Assembly (NCBI RefSeq): GCF_042684645.1
Contig: NZ_JBHULV010000008.1
Location: forward strand, 372,001 to 436,000
Direction of reading: 5' to 3'
Origin: Pseudopedobacter alpinus
GTDB taxonomy: Bacteria > Bacteroidota > Bacteroidia > Sphingobacteriales > Sphingobacteriaceae
DNA: 64,000 bases
How positions within the stretch are numbered: position 1 is the first letter of the stretch; the number at the start of each line of letters is the position of its first letter. Below the pieces are notes generated by a model. That model was not told the DNA's origin and made no database searches. It saw only the letters and a program-made list of their open reading frames with translations. A program made the translations under genes and the position numbers. Positions 51,470-60,576 of the stretch are shown here, one piece after another.

Positions 51470-53749
51470 CTAAAAGTTTAACGCCTTACGGAAATAAATA
51501 TTAAAAGTTGAGCCTTTACCCAATTCACTTTCAACTTCTATTTTGCCATTTAAAGATTCGATATGAGACTTTATGATAAATAAACCTATGCCTTTTCCTT
51601 GTATTTCAGGGTTAAAACGTTGATACAAACCAAATATTTTACTTTTATTTTTTTTCAAATCGATTCCAATTCCATTATCATTTAACTTCAAGCCTACAAA
51701 GTCATCAGTTTCAAAAGTTTCAACAATTACTTCAAGTTTTCTGTCTTCAGCCCGATATTTTATTGCATTTGTAATAAGATTTAGTATGATGCTTTCAAAG
51801 TAATGTTTTGGATACGATATCTCTTTAACTCCTAAATTGAATGTAAAAGAGACTCCAGATTCAATAATTTGATTTTCTATAGATTGTAAAACCGATTGAA
51901 AACAATCATTTATATTAATGGGTGCAATTTTTAAATTTTCCGCTTTTTCTTGAGATACCACTTCAATTAAATCATTTAATGTGTTTTCTAATTTGGTTAT
52001 TGATATGCCAATTTTATCAATAAATAAATTATTCTCTTTATCTAAACTCTCTTTATCAATCATTCCATACAAACTAGATAAATTTACCACAGGTCCGCGT
52101 AAATTGTGAGATGTTATGTAGGCAAACTTTTTTAACTCATTATTTCTACGCATCAATTCTTCAGAAACTTTTATAATCTCATTTTCTTTCCTTTTTATAT
52201 CTTCAATATCAAGTAAAACACCAGATATTTTTGACTGAACACCGTTTTGAAATAAAATTTTTGAAGATGATAAAACATTGATATACTCTCCTGTTGCTTT
52301 TTCAATTCTAAAACTGATCATTCTTTTTAAACTCATAGCACTATCAAGAATTTCAAATAGTGGTTGTACGTTTACTAAATCTTCTGGATGTATTCTTTCA
52401 AAAAAGTCTTCTTCTAAAAAATTGAAATCATTAGGAAAACCTAAAATGGTTTTAAATTGAAGATTAAATGTTTTTTTGTTTGTAATTAAATCAAGTTCCC
52501 ATAATCCAATATTTGAACTTTCTAAAATTAATTCAATTTGTTGCCTGCTTTCGTTGGCAAAGTTTTCAGCTAATTTTCTGCTATCTATTTCGTTTTGCAG
52601 TTCTTTAGTTTTTATCCTTACTCTATTTCTTAATTGCCAATTAATAAATATGATAGATACAATTATAATTAGAACAAAAAAAACGACATAAACCACGGGT
52701 AATATCCACTTGTTTATTTGTAATTCTTCATCATCATAAATAAAGTTTTTTAGGGTTACATTTTTTGACGCTAAGCCTAATTTTTGATACAAGTTAAGCA
52801 TGTACTGCCATCTGCCTATATTGGTATGCCCAACTTCAACATATTCAGGCATTATTAATTTGCTTATTTCTTTAGCCTCAATTTCTAAATCTTTTCTAGT
52901 AGTACCATATTTTACAACATCTGGTAAGGTTAAAATATAATCAATAAGTTCTTTTTGGTGGGTTAATGCATACTTCCATCCTTTAATAGAAGCTTTAATA
53001 AAGGCATTGGTTTTTTCAATATCCTTATATGCAAACTTACTTGTGGTAAATATCACATCTCCATAAAAATCAACACCATACTCCTCGGGTCTTAAAATAT
53101 TTAATTGATATCCTAAAGCTGTTAGCCTTTGTGGTTGTGAGGTAGCGTAAGTAACTACAGCATCTGCCTCATTATCTAAAATTTCTTCTGAATCTTTTTT
53201 TCTTTTAATAATTTGAACTTTATTGGTATCTAAACCTTCTTTCAATAAAATAGCTTTAAAAATTGTCCATCCCTGTCCTTCTTCTGCAAGAATTTTTTTA
53301 CCTATTAAATCAGAAGGTTTTAAGATTTTTTTTTCTTTTAAACTTATAATACAATAGCCAGAAGATTGCATAATGGTTGCTAAAACTACCAAAGGCTGCT
53401 TGGCATTATTTTTCAATAAAATTCCAGGATCAAATATTCCAATATCTGCATTCCCCTTTTTAACTTCTTCAACTGGGAAAATTCCATTTCCACCTGGTTT
53501 AATTTCAACATTAAGTTGGTTTTCTTTGTAAAAACCTTTGATTTTTGCGGCATAATAACCTGCAAATTGAAATTGGTTACGCCATTTTAACTGTAATTTA
53601 ATTGGTTTTTCTTTAACATCTTTTGAAAATGCATGTAATGAAATAAAGAATAAAAACACTAAAAACAATGAGTATCTTATTGCCAATGGTATTATTTCTT
53701 TATTGTTGTTGGCAAAACATTTATTCATATTAAATATATTTTTTAGCAT
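51470..53749 (-). CDS. Histidine kinase with THI5/NMT1-type substrate-binding sensor and PAS domain
   Basis: 759 residues. A signal/membrane segment (about 22-40) precedes a periplasmic binding-protein domain of the NMT1/THI5 kind (about 45-315; KLQLKWRNQFQFAGYYAAKI, DIGIFDPGILL), one membrane helix (~340-362), a PAS domain (ESSNIGLWELDLITNKK), and a kinase with His in ITSHNLRGP (~545), N-box LNLITNAIKYRAED, G1 LNDNGIGIDL and G2 GKGIGLFIIKSH. It should sense a small ligand, perhaps a pyrimidine or amine. A later ATG at 53728 is an alternative start. No output partner is fused. Confidence 0.88.
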   Translation of the reverse strand: MLKNIFNMNKCFANNNKEIIPLAIRYSLFLVFLFFISLHAFSKDVKEKPIKLQLKWRNQFQFAGYYAAKIKGFYKENQLNVEIKPGGNGIFPVEEVKKGNADIGIFDPGILLKNNAKQPLVVLATIMQSSGYCIISLKEKKILKPSDLIGKKILAEEGQGWTIFKAILLKEGLDTNKVQIIKRKKDSEEILDNEADAVVTYATSQPQRLTALGYQLNILRPEEYGVDFYGDVIFTTSKFAYKDIEKTNAFIKASIKGWKYALTHQKELIDYILTLPDVVKYGTTRKDLEIEAKEISKLIMPEYVEVGHTNIGRWQYMLNLYQKLGLASKNVTLKNFIYDDEELQINKWILPVVYVVFFVLIIIVSIIFINWQLRNRVRIKTKELQNEIDSRKLAENFANESRQQIELILESSNIGLWELDLITNKKTFNLQFKTILGFPNDFNFLEEDFFERIHPEDLVNVQPLFEILDSAMSLKRMISFRIEKATGEYINVLSSSKILFQNGVQSKISGVLLDIEDIKRKENEIIKVSEELMRRNNELKKFAYITSHNLRGPVVNLSSLYGMIDKESLDKENNLFIDKIGISITKLENTLNDLIEVVSQEKAENLKIAPININDCFQSVLQSIENQIIESGVSFTFNLGVKEISYPKHYFESIILNLITNAIKYRAEDRKLEVIVETFETDDFVGLKLNDNGIGIDLKKNKSKIFGLYQRFNPEIQGKGIGLFIIKSHIESLNGKIEVESELGKGSTFNIYFRKALNF

Positions 53750-53814
53750 TTATATTTTTATACGGAAAAAAATAAATTTAGTTGTTTTAAGTAGTAAAGT
53801 TCAAATATTGGATT

Positions 53815-53848
53815 AAAAAAAATCCTACTGAGATAATCAGCAGGATTT
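53815..53848 (-). terminator. Terminator after the PfkB-family kinase gene
   Basis: AAATCCT-x-CTGA pairs with TCAG-x-AGGATTT around GATAA; on the minus strand it is followed by eight T. Confidence 0.7.
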
Positions 53849-53876
53849 AAAATAACTTAGGTGTTTTAAATATTAA

Positions 53877-54791
53877 TTAAATAACGAAACTACTTAGGCT
53901 AACAAATTGCTTCACTCTCTCGCTAATTTCATCTTGTTTTAAATCTTTTAACCTTTCTGTTCCAAATTTCTCTACACAAAATGATGCTAGGGCAGATCCA
54001 AATATGATGGCATTTTTCATGTTTGAGAAATTGATAGTTCCTACTTTTGCTAAATAACCAATAAAACCACCAGCAAATGTGTCTCCGGCACCTGTTGGGT
54101 CAAAAACTTCTGCCAAAGGTAACGCAGGGGCAGAAAATATTTGATCTTCATGAAACAATAAAGCCCCGTGTTCACCTTTTTTTATAATCAGGTATTTTGG
54201 TCCCATCTCTAAAATTTTTTGAGCTGCTTTTACTAAAGAATACTCTCCAGAAAGTTGACGAGCTTCTGCATCATTAATAGTTAAAACATCAACCAATTTA
54301 ACTGTTTCTAATAAATCATCCATTGCAATGTCCATCCAAAAATTCATGGTATCCATCACTATTAATTTAGGACGTTTATGCATTCTTTCAATTACGGTTT
54401 TTTGAATCTGAGGCGTTAAATTTCCCAACATTAAATATTCGCAATCTTGGTAAGATTCTGGAATTATCGGATCAAAATCAGCCAAAACATTCAATTCTGT
54501 GGCTAAAGTATCTCTACTATTCATGTCGTTGTGATATTTCCCTGCCCAAAAGAAAGATTTCTCTCCTTTCTTTATTTGTAAACCTTCAACATCAATACCA
54601 TGATTTTTAATATCTTCTATATCTTCTTTATGAAAATCATCGCCTACAACAGCAACAATTTTTGTTTTATCATAAAAGTAAGATGCTGCTAAGCTAGCAT
54701 ACGTGGCTGCACCGCCAACAATTTTATCAGTTTTTCCAAATGGAGTTTCAATTGCATCAAAGGCCACAGTGCCAATTACTACTAAGCTCAT
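53877..54791 (-). CDS. PfkB-family sugar/nucleoside kinase
   Basis: 304 residues. N-terminal VIGTVAFDAIETPFGKTDKI and GGAATYASLAAS, and the C-terminal PfkB signature DPTGAGDTFAGGF with the catalytic aspartate. The family phosphorylates sugars or nucleosides such as ribose, fructose or adenosine; the sequence does not decide which. Stands alone with its own terminator. Confidence 0.88.
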   Translation of the reverse strand: MSLVVIGTVAFDAIETPFGKTDKIVGGAATYASLAASYFYDKTKIVAVVGDDFHKEDIEDIKNHGIDVEGLQIKKGEKSFFWAGKYHNDMNSRDTLATELNVLADFDPIIPESYQDCEYLMLGNLTPQIQKTVIERMHKRPKLIVMDTMNFWMDIAMDDLLETVKLVDVLTINDAEARQLSGEYSLVKAAQKILEMGPKYLIIKKGEHGALLFHEDQIFSAPALPLAEVFDPTGAGDTFAGGFIGYLAKVGTINFSNMKNAIIFGSALASFCVEKFGTERLKDLKQDEISERVKQFVSLSSFVI

Positions 54792-54900
54792 ATTTTTTTT
54801 AATTATTTTTTTTTACAAATATTGGATTTTTAATTTAAAATTCCGAACATTGCATCCTCGAAAGAGCAAAGGCTAATTAGTTTTTGAAACAACCAGAAAT

Positions 54901-54974
54901 TCCTAAGTAGCTCAGCTGGTTAGAGCATCTGACTGTTAATCAGAGGGTCCCTGGTTCGAGCCCAGGCTTGGGAG
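54901..54974 (+). tRNA. tRNA-Asn (GTT)
   Basis: 74 bases with acceptor stem TCCTAAG/CTTGGGA (one T-G pair), D-arm GCTCAGCTGGTTAGAGC, anticodon stem TCTGA-CTGTTAA-TCAGA with anticodon GTT, and T-loop GGTTCGAGCC. The 3' CCA is not encoded. A second copy at 55137-55210 differs by a single base in the T-loop region (GAGCC/GAGTC). Confidence 0.95.
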
Positions 54975-54975
54975 C

Positions 54976-55005
54976 AAAAGCCTCACAGATATGTGAGGCT
55001 TTTTT
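54976..55005 (+). terminator. Terminator after tRNA-Asn copy A
   Basis: AAAAGCCTCACA pairs with TGTGAGGCTTTT around a GATA loop, followed by T. The same stem is used after copy B and, in a slightly different form, after tRNA-Phe. Confidence 0.8.
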
Positions 55006-55136
55006 GCTTTTATTAAATTGACTGATAAAACAATGTGAAAATATTTTTATTTTTATTTTGAAAATAGAATTAAAATTCCGAACATTGCACTCCCGAAAGG
55101 GACAAAAGCTTTAAAGTTTTTGAAACAACCAGAAAT

Positions 55137-55210
55137 TCCTAAGTAGCTCAGCTGGTTAGAGCATCTGACTGTTAATCAGAGGGTCCCTGGTTCGAGTCCA
55201 GGCTTGGGAG
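55137..55210 (+). tRNA. tRNA-Asn (GTT), second copy
   Basis: Identical to the first copy apart from GAGTC in place of GAGCC in the T-arm. Anticodon GTT is intact, so it should be functional. Confidence 0.95.
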
Positions 55211-55211
55211 C

Positions 55212-55241
55212 AAAAGCCTCACAGAAATGTGAGGCTTTTTT
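55212..55241 (+). terminator. Terminator after tRNA-Asn copy B
   Basis: AAAAGCCTCACA pairs with TGTGAGGCTTTT around a GAAA loop (GATA in copy A), followed by T. Confidence 0.8.
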
Positions 55242-55322
55242 GCGTATTGAACTTTGGTTTAAAATGCTATAAAATATTAAGATTGGATTATTGTAATCGC
55301 TTAAAAAAGTGGTGTAAAACAA

Positions 55323-55346
55323 ATGGCACCTAATTTTAGATGCCAT
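55323..55346 (-). terminator. Terminator after the AGCS symporter gene
   Basis: ATGGCACCTAA pairs with TTAGATGCCAT with one wobble pair; the minus strand continues TTGTTTT. Confidence 0.6.
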
Positions 55347-55382
55347 CCTGATAATAAATGTTTTATTGAGAAATATTATAAA

Positions 55383-56798
55383 CTACCATTCTGTAGTATT
55401 TTCAATACCGGCTTCTTTAGCTAAAAAAACAGGGTCTTTCCCTTCTTTTCTTTGACGCTCATAGTCTTTAAGTACTTTTAATACTGGTTTTCTTAGTAAA
55501 ATAATGGCAACAATATTAAGCCAAGCCATAATTCCAACTCCTATGTCGCCTAAAGTCCATGCAGCTTCTGCTGTTTTAACAGTTCCGTAAAATGTAGCTA
55601 ATAAAATAAGTATCCTTAAGGCATTAACAAACCATCTGTTTCCTGTTTTATCAAGATAACTTAAGTTTGTTTCTGCTATGTAGTAGTAAGCCATTATTGT
55701 AGTAAATGCAAAAAACAATAGTGAAATGGCTACAAAGCCCGCTCCTAAAGAAGGAAAGTGAGAAGCTATTGCAAGTTGAGTGTACTCTGCCCCAATTTTT
55801 GCTCCGGGAATATTTTCCAATAAAAATCCTCCTGCTGGATTAGTTACATTATATTTTCCAGTGAAAAGAATCATCAATGCTGTTGCAGTACACACAAATA
55901 AAGTGTCTACATAAACGGAAAAAGCCTGTACCAAACCTTGTTTAGCCGGATGACTAACCTCGGCTGCCGCCGCTGCATGTGGGGCTGTCCCTTGTCCTGC
56001 TTCATTAGAGTATATTCCTCTTTTAACGCCCCAAGTTATAGCCATTCCAAAAACACCAGCAAATGCCGGTTCTAAATTAAATGCAGATTTAATAATTAAT
56101 GAAAAAACAGTAGGTATTTCTGCGTAGTTATAACCTATGATTACCAATGACATTAAAATATAGCCACCCGCCATAAACGGAACTACAATTTCAGCAACCT
56201 TTCCAATCCTTTTAACTCCTCCAAAAATAATTAACCCTAATAAAATAACTACCCCTGCACCGGTGTAAGCTACTGGAATTTGAAAAGCATTTTCGACACT
56301 TAAAGCAATGCTGTTACTTTGTACACCTGGAAGTAATACCGCAGTGCTAATAACTGTTGCTATTGCAAAAATGATGGCATACCATTTAATACCTAAACCT
56401 TTTTCAATATAGTAAGACGGCCCGCCTCTGTATTCTCCGTTTTTAACCTCTTTGTAAACCTGTCCTAATGTTGCTTCAACAAAAGCAGATGCACTTCCTA
56501 AGAATGCAATAATCCACATCCAAAATATAGCGCCAGGCCCGCCCATTGCTATAGCTGTAGCTACTCCCGCAATATTTCCTGTTCCAATTCTGCCCGAAAT
56601 TGCAATAGCAAATGCCTGAAAAGAACTTACTCCTTTATCAGAACTTTTACCATCAAAAAGAAGTTTTACCATTTCTTTTAAATACCTCACTTGTATAAAG
56701 CGGGTAACAATAGAGAAATAAATACCCGCACCCATACATAATATGATTAAGGCATTACTCCAAACTAAATCGTTAATTGTGTTGATAATTTTATCCAT
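55383..56798 (-). CDS. Alanine/glycine:cation symporter (AGCS family)
   Basis: 471 residues with about ten to eleven membrane spans. Family signature: GRIGTGNIAGVATAIAMGGP near residue 70, EATLGQVYK, and GIYSNEAGQGTAPHAAAAAE in the centre. Likely imports alanine or glycine with sodium. No neighbouring metabolic gene. Confidence 0.92.
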   Translation of the reverse strand: MDKIINTINDLVWSNALIILCMGAGIYFSIVTRFIQVRYLKEMVKLLFDGKSSDKGVSSFQAFAIAISGRIGTGNIAGVATAIAMGGPGAIFWMWIIAFLGSASAFVEATLGQVYKEVKNGEYRGGPSYYIEKGLGIKWYAIIFAIATVISTAVLLPGVQSNSIALSVENAFQIPVAYTGAGVVILLGLIIFGGVKRIGKVAEIVVPFMAGGYILMSLVIIGYNYAEIPTVFSLIIKSAFNLEPAFAGVFGMAITWGVKRGIYSNEAGQGTAPHAAAAAEVSHPAKQGLVQAFSVYVDTLFVCTATALMILFTGKYNVTNPAGGFLLENIPGAKIGAEYTQLAIASHFPSLGAGFVAISLLFFAFTTIMAYYYIAETNLSYLDKTGNRWFVNALRILILLATFYGTVKTAEAAWTLGDIGVGIMAWLNIVAIILLRKPVLKVLKDYERQRKEGKDPVFLAKEAGIENTTEW

Positions 56799-56984
56799 CT
56801 GAGGTATTTATTTTGCTTTTGATATAAAGTAAATGATTTATTAGCTGATTTAATGTAAAGCAACAAAGTTTTTATGTTTAATGGTCTTATTTTTAATCAA
56901 ATCCGATAATTAAGTTAGAAAAATTGAAACTTTTAAGAAATTTAAATGAATTAAGAATAGGTTTTTTTAAATATTAAAACAAAA

Positions 56985-57008
56985 AAGCCTCACATTACTG
57001 TGAAGCTT
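56985..57008 (-). terminator. Terminator after tRNA-Phe
   Basis: AAGCCTCACA pairs with TGTGAAGCTT around TTAC and is followed by T on the minus strand. It resembles the tRNA-Asn terminators. Confidence 0.7.
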
Positions 57009-57021
57009 TCTGTTTTGGATG

Positions 57022-57094
57022 TGGTGCCTGCTGGGATCGAACCAGCGACACAAGGATTTTCAGTCCTTTGCTCTACCGACTGAGCTAAGGCACC
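57022..57094 (-). tRNA. tRNA-Phe (GAA)
   Basis: Minus strand begins GGTGCCTTAGCTCAGTCGGT; acceptor stem GGTGCCT/AGGCACC, anticodon loop CTGAAAA with anticodon GAA, T-loop GGTTCGATCC, discriminator A. The encoded 3' end continues CA, not CCA. Confidence 0.95.
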
Positions 57095-57126
57095 CGCCGT
57101 TTCCTAATTGTTATTGTTAGGGAGTG

Positions 57127-57156
57127 CAAATGTAGCTTCTTTTTGTTTAAAAGCAA
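57127..57156 (-). promoter_or_regulatory. Promoter of tRNA-Phe
   Basis: On the minus strand, TTG (57154-57156), 19 bases, then TACATTTG (57127-57134): a full match to the phylum's -33/-7 pattern, upstream of the tRNA. Confidence 0.6.
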
Positions 57157-57352
57157 ATTAATTATAAAAAAAATTGCTCCATTTCTGATCAAATTTTATA
57201 ATTAGCTCAACTTCAATAATTTATTACCATAAATTTTATTCAACTCTGTAAGCTTCCTAATTTTAAATCTATCTAAATTAAAAAAATAATATGCAAGCAT
57301 AGTAAATTTTAAAAGCCTATTCATTATATTAGCTCAAATAAACCTTATTTAA

Positions 57353-58654
57353 ATGATAGCACAAATTATTTTTACCGTTGCTTTTCTATCAGCAGCTGTA
57401 TTTTTTGCAATTCAAATCAAAAAAATTATCCGAAATATAAATATCGGTAAAGACATAAATAGGAGTGATAGACCTGCGGAACGTTGGGCAGTAATGGCAA
57501 AAGTGGCAATGGGACAAAGCAAAATGGTGGTTAGGCCAGTTGCAGGCATAATGCATTTATTTGTTTACGTTGGTTTTATCATCATTAATTTAGAAGTATT
57601 AGAAATAATAATTGATGGTATTTTTGGCACTCACCGTATTTTTTCTTTCTTAGGGGGCTTTTATAGTTTTTTAATCGCGTCTTTTGAAATTTTAGCATTA
57701 CTAGTTTTGGTAGGAGTATTGGTTTTTTTAGCCCGAAGATTAGTTTTTGGTTTAAAAAGATTTTCTGGAATAGAGATGACTGCTTGGCCTAAATCGGACG
57801 CAATTTATATTCTTATTATTGAGGTTTTATTAATGTCGGCTTTTTTAACCATGAATGCAGCCGATTATAAGTTGCAAATGCTAAATTTTGACCATTACGT
57901 TAAAGCAGGTGCATTTCCTGTTTCGCAATTCTTAGTAAATTTATTACCAAATACAACTTCTGCTTTAGTACTGATAGAAAGAGGTTGCTGGTGGTTTCAT
58001 ATATTAGGTATTTTTGCTTTCCTTAATTATTTACCTTTCTCAAAGCATTTTCATATCATTTTAGCTTTTCCAAATACTTGGTATAGTAACTTGAATGCAA
58101 AGGGACGTTTCTCTAATATGGAATCAGTTACTAACGAAGTTAAAGCAATGTTAGACCCTTCATTTACTCCTCCAGTTGCTGAAGAAATTTCTCGTTTTGG
58201 CGCAAAAGATGTACAAGATTTAAATTGGGTGCAATTAATGAATGCTTATACCTGTACCGAATGTGGAAGGTGTACTTCTGTTTGCCCAGCAAACCAAACC
58301 GGTAAACTGCTATCTCCACGTAAAATTATGATGGATACCAGAGACAGGTTAGAAGAGGTAGGGAAAAACATAGATCAGCATGGAAAAGGTTATGATGACG
58401 GAAAAACTTTGTTAGACGACTTTATTAGCCGAGAAGAAATTTGGGCTTGTACAACTTGTAATGCTTGTACTGAGGCTTGCCCTATCAATATAGATCCGCT
58501 TTCTATTATAGTAGATTTACGTAGATATGCGGTAATGGAAGAATCAAATGTTGCAGGTAGTCTTAATGCTATGTTTTCTAATATTGAAAATAATGGTGCG
58601 CCATGGAAATACTCACCTGCTGATAGATTAAACTGGGCGAAAGGGGAAGATTGA
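57353..58654 (+). CDS. Membrane iron-sulfur protein (heterodisulfide reductase/GlpC-like)
   Basis: 433 residues. N-terminal half with about five membrane helices (for example IAQIIFTVAFLSAAVFFAIQ, GIMHLFVYVGFIIINLEVLE), C-terminal half with two [4Fe-4S] motifs, CTECGRCTSVCP and CTTCNACTEACP. With the next gene it forms a pair expected to move electrons between a soluble donor and the membrane quinone pool. Donor and acceptor are not clear from sequence. Confidence 0.82.
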   Translation: MIAQIIFTVAFLSAAVFFAIQIKKIIRNINIGKDINRSDRPAERWAVMAKVAMGQSKMVVRPVAGIMHLFVYVGFIIINLEVLEIIIDGIFGTHRIFSFLGGFYSFLIASFEILALLVLVGVLVFLARRLVFGLKRFSGIEMTAWPKSDAIYILIIEVLLMSAFLTMNAADYKLQMLNFDHYVKAGAFPVSQFLVNLLPNTTSALVLIERGCWWFHILGIFAFLNYLPFSKHFHIILAFPNTWYSNLNAKGRFSNMESVTNEVKAMLDPSFTPPVAEEISRFGAKDVQDLNWVQLMNAYTCTECGRCTSVCPANQTGKLLSPRKIMMDTRDRLEEVGKNIDQHGKGYDDGKTLLDDFISREEIWACTTCNACTEACPINIDPLSIIVDLRRYAVMEESNVAGSLNAMFSNIENNGAPWKYSPADRLNWAKGED

Positions 58655-58784
58655 TAGAGAATAATTAAGATGCAAGAATCTAGAGCTAAGATTAAGGTTT
58701 AATACTAATTAACAGCTCAAAAATTATTGATACTAATGAACTACTTTCACTTACCACCTAACCACCAAACAAACTAATTAAGAA

Positions 58785-59579
58785 ATGGAAATTACAGATA
58801 TAAAAATACCAACCATGGCAGAAATGCTAGCATCAGGAGAAAAACCAGAAATTTTGTTTTGGGTAGGTTGTGCTGGCAGTTATGATGAAAGAGCACAAAG
58901 AATTACCAAGGCTTTTGCAAAAATACTTCACCATGTAAGAGTAAAGTTTGCTGTTTTAGGTACAGAGGAAAGTTGTACTGGTGATCCTGCAAAAAGAGCT
59001 GGCAACGAGTTTTTATTTCAAATGCAGGCAATGGTTAACATTGATGTTTTAAACGGATATGATGTTAAAAAAATTGTAACTGCCTGCCCTCACTGTTTTA
59101 ATACTTTAAAAAATGAGTACCCAAGTTTGGGTGGCAATTATGAGGTGATACATCATACACAACTGATTCAAGATTTGATTACTGAAGGTAAATTAAAAGC
59201 AGAAGGAGGTGGTTTTAAAGGTAAAAAAATAACATTTCATGACCCTTGTTATTTAGGAAGAGCAAATGATGTTTATGAAGCACCTAGGGCTGCTTTAGAA
59301 ATTTTAGATGCTGACTTAGTTGAGTTAAAAAGATGTAAAGCTAACGGCTTATGCTGTGGTGCAGGCGGTGCACAAATGTTTAAAGAGCCAGAAAAAGGAA
59401 ATAAAGACGTAAATATTGAAAGAATGGAGGATGTATTGGCATCAAAAGCTGATGTAGTTGCAGTAGGTTGTCCGTTTTGCATGACCATGATAAACGATGG
59501 CGTAAAGCATTTTGAAAAAGAGCAAAAAATTATAGTGTTAGATATTGCCGAGATCACAGCGCAAGCAAATAATTTATAA
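58785..59579 (+). CDS. Cysteine-rich CCG-domain iron-sulfur protein (HdrB-like)
   Basis: 264 residues with two CCG domains: TACPHCFNTLKNEYP, HDPCYLGRANDVYEAPR, ANGLCCGAGGAQMF and VAVGCPFCMTMI. The family binds [4Fe-4S] or non-cubane clusters in heterodisulfide-reductase-like enzymes. It follows the membrane iron-sulfur gene after a 130-base gap that includes a low-complexity spacer. They probably form one complex. Confidence 0.85.
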   Translation: MEITDIKIPTMAEMLASGEKPEILFWVGCAGSYDERAQRITKAFAKILHHVRVKFAVLGTEESCTGDPAKRAGNEFLFQMQAMVNIDVLNGYDVKKIVTACPHCFNTLKNEYPSLGGNYEVIHHTQLIQDLITEGKLKAEGGGFKGKKITFHDPCYLGRANDVYEAPRAALEILDADLVELKRCKANGLCCGAGGAQMFKEPEKGNKDVNIERMEDVLASKADVVAVGCPFCMTMINDGVKHFEKEQKIIVLDIAEITAQANNL

Positions 59580-59609
59580 TCGAAAATTTAGTTAGACATT
59601 TAATGGAAA

Positions 59610-59662
59610 GGCATACATTAAAAACAGATTGATAATAATAATCAACTGGTTTAATGTATGCC
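59610..59662. terminator. Long perfect hairpin between convergent genes
   Basis: GGCATACATTAAA (59610-59622) and its exact complement TTTAATGTATGCC (59650-59662) enclose 27 bases with a smaller TTGAT/ATCAA stem. It lies between the iron-sulfur gene (plus) and a small gene (minus), and may end both transcripts though T-runs are weak. Confidence 0.6.
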
Positions 59663-59664
59663 AG

Positions 59665-59919
59665 TTATTTTACACTTTCCGTGTTAATTGAATTTTTTAA
59701 ATAATAAGTTTTATAGAGATCTGTAGAATCTGTTTTAGAAATAAAGTGATTGCCGAAATTGGTTTTAACAAATCTAGGCTGAGTGTACTTGGTTTTAATA
59801 TTTAATTTTGAATGAAAATTTTCTTTGTTTGGAGAATCCAACATATTACTCAATATTACTGTATGTGCAATTAATACAGTAAATATAAAGAACAAGTAAA
59901 ATTTTTTTGGAGACTTCAT
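59665..59919 (-). CDS. Hypothetical protein, single membrane helix
   Basis: 84 residues: MKSPKKFYLFFIFTVLIAHT begins a membrane or signal-anchor segment, and the rest is polar, lysine/asparagine-rich and without cysteines. I recognise no family. A hairpin lies just beyond its stop codon. A TATATTAG element at 59953-59960 may be its promoter. The reading frame has no obvious homologous support, so it may not be a real gene. Confidence 0.45.
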   Translation of the reverse strand: MKSPKKFYLFFIFTVLIAHTVILSNMLDSPNKENFHSKLNIKTKYTQPRFVKTNFGNHFISKTDSTDLYKTYYLKNSINTESVK

Positions 59920-60003
59920 TAAGACTAAAAAGTTTTAATTTTTTTGATATTGCTAATATAGGTAAAATTTGTAGTCATTCACATACCAATTTCTGGGTAT
60001 TTT

Positions 60004-60459
60004 TTAAAACTTTGATGCTTTAAGGTTGTTAATATCATTAACCCAAACGTTTATTTCAGTGATGTCTATATTTTTTATAGGAATTTTTATTTCAGCAATC
60101 ATATCATCAACGTTTCCTTTGTTATCTTGGTAGGTTTGGTATATTACTGATTCCTCAAGGCATTTAATTACTAGCCAACCCATTTTTTCTGTTCCTAAAT
60201 AGTCAACATTTAGTATTTTATCCATTTTTACACTAAAATACTCAACCTTATTGTCGTTTCCGGTTCTTCTATATCTTATAAATCCATTATTGGAAAGTTC
60301 AAAGCTTGCTTTTTTAACCCCAAACTCTTTTTCTGCTTGGTACTGTTGGTAATGATTTACAACACTTTTTTTAGCATTTGCGATGTTAATTTCTTCGTTG
60401 TTTAAAAACAAGTAAGTTAAAGCCGCAACAGCTATATTTTTGCTTAAAATCATAAACAT
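60004..60459 (-). CDS. Hypothetical protein, unknown family
   Basis: 151 residues: short N-terminal hydrophobic segment (MFMILSKNIAVAALTYLFLN) and a soluble mixed alpha/beta part with YRRTGNDNKVEYFSVKMDKI and GWLVIKCLEESVIYQTYQ. No motif recognised. A TAAATTTG box at 60473-60480 lies close to the start, supporting expression. It is divergent from the next gene. Confidence 0.55.
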   Translation of the reverse strand: MFMILSKNIAVAALTYLFLNNEEINIANAKKSVVNHYQQYQAEKEFGVKKASFELSNNGFIRYRRTGNDNKVEYFSVKMDKILNVDYLGTEKMGWLVIKCLEESVIYQTYQDNKGNVDDMIAEIKIPIKNIDITEINVWVNDINNLKASKF

Positions 60460-60565
60460 TTACAAATTTATTTTAAAAATATTTCACCAAAAAAAAAATT
60501 ATCAACTTATTAACTTTTTATAAAGAATATGACAATTTATTACCTATCTTTTTTTGAATTATAAT

Positions 60566-60573
60566 TATTTTTG
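60566..60573 (+). promoter_or_regulatory. Candidate -7 box before the 60577 gene
   Basis: TATTTTTG matches TAnnTTTG and is followed after three bases by ATG at 60577. It rules out the in-frame TTG at 60571 as start, because that codon is part of the box. Confidence 0.45.
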
Positions 60574-60576
60574 AAA

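Larger units (their letters stand above)
54837..55007. repeat. Tandem duplication unit A (tRNA-Asn)
   Basis: This ~171-bp unit and the next (55072-55243) are nearly the same, from AAAATTCCGAACATTGCA to the end of the terminator. Each contains upstream sequence, tRNA-Asn and terminator. The upstream part has a small hairpin with a GAAA loop whose stem differs between the copies (CTC/GAG here, TCCC/GGGA in unit B). Confidence 0.8.
55072..55243. repeat. Tandem duplication unit B (tRNA-Asn)
   Basis: Second copy of unit A, offset about 236 bases. Confidence 0.8.
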
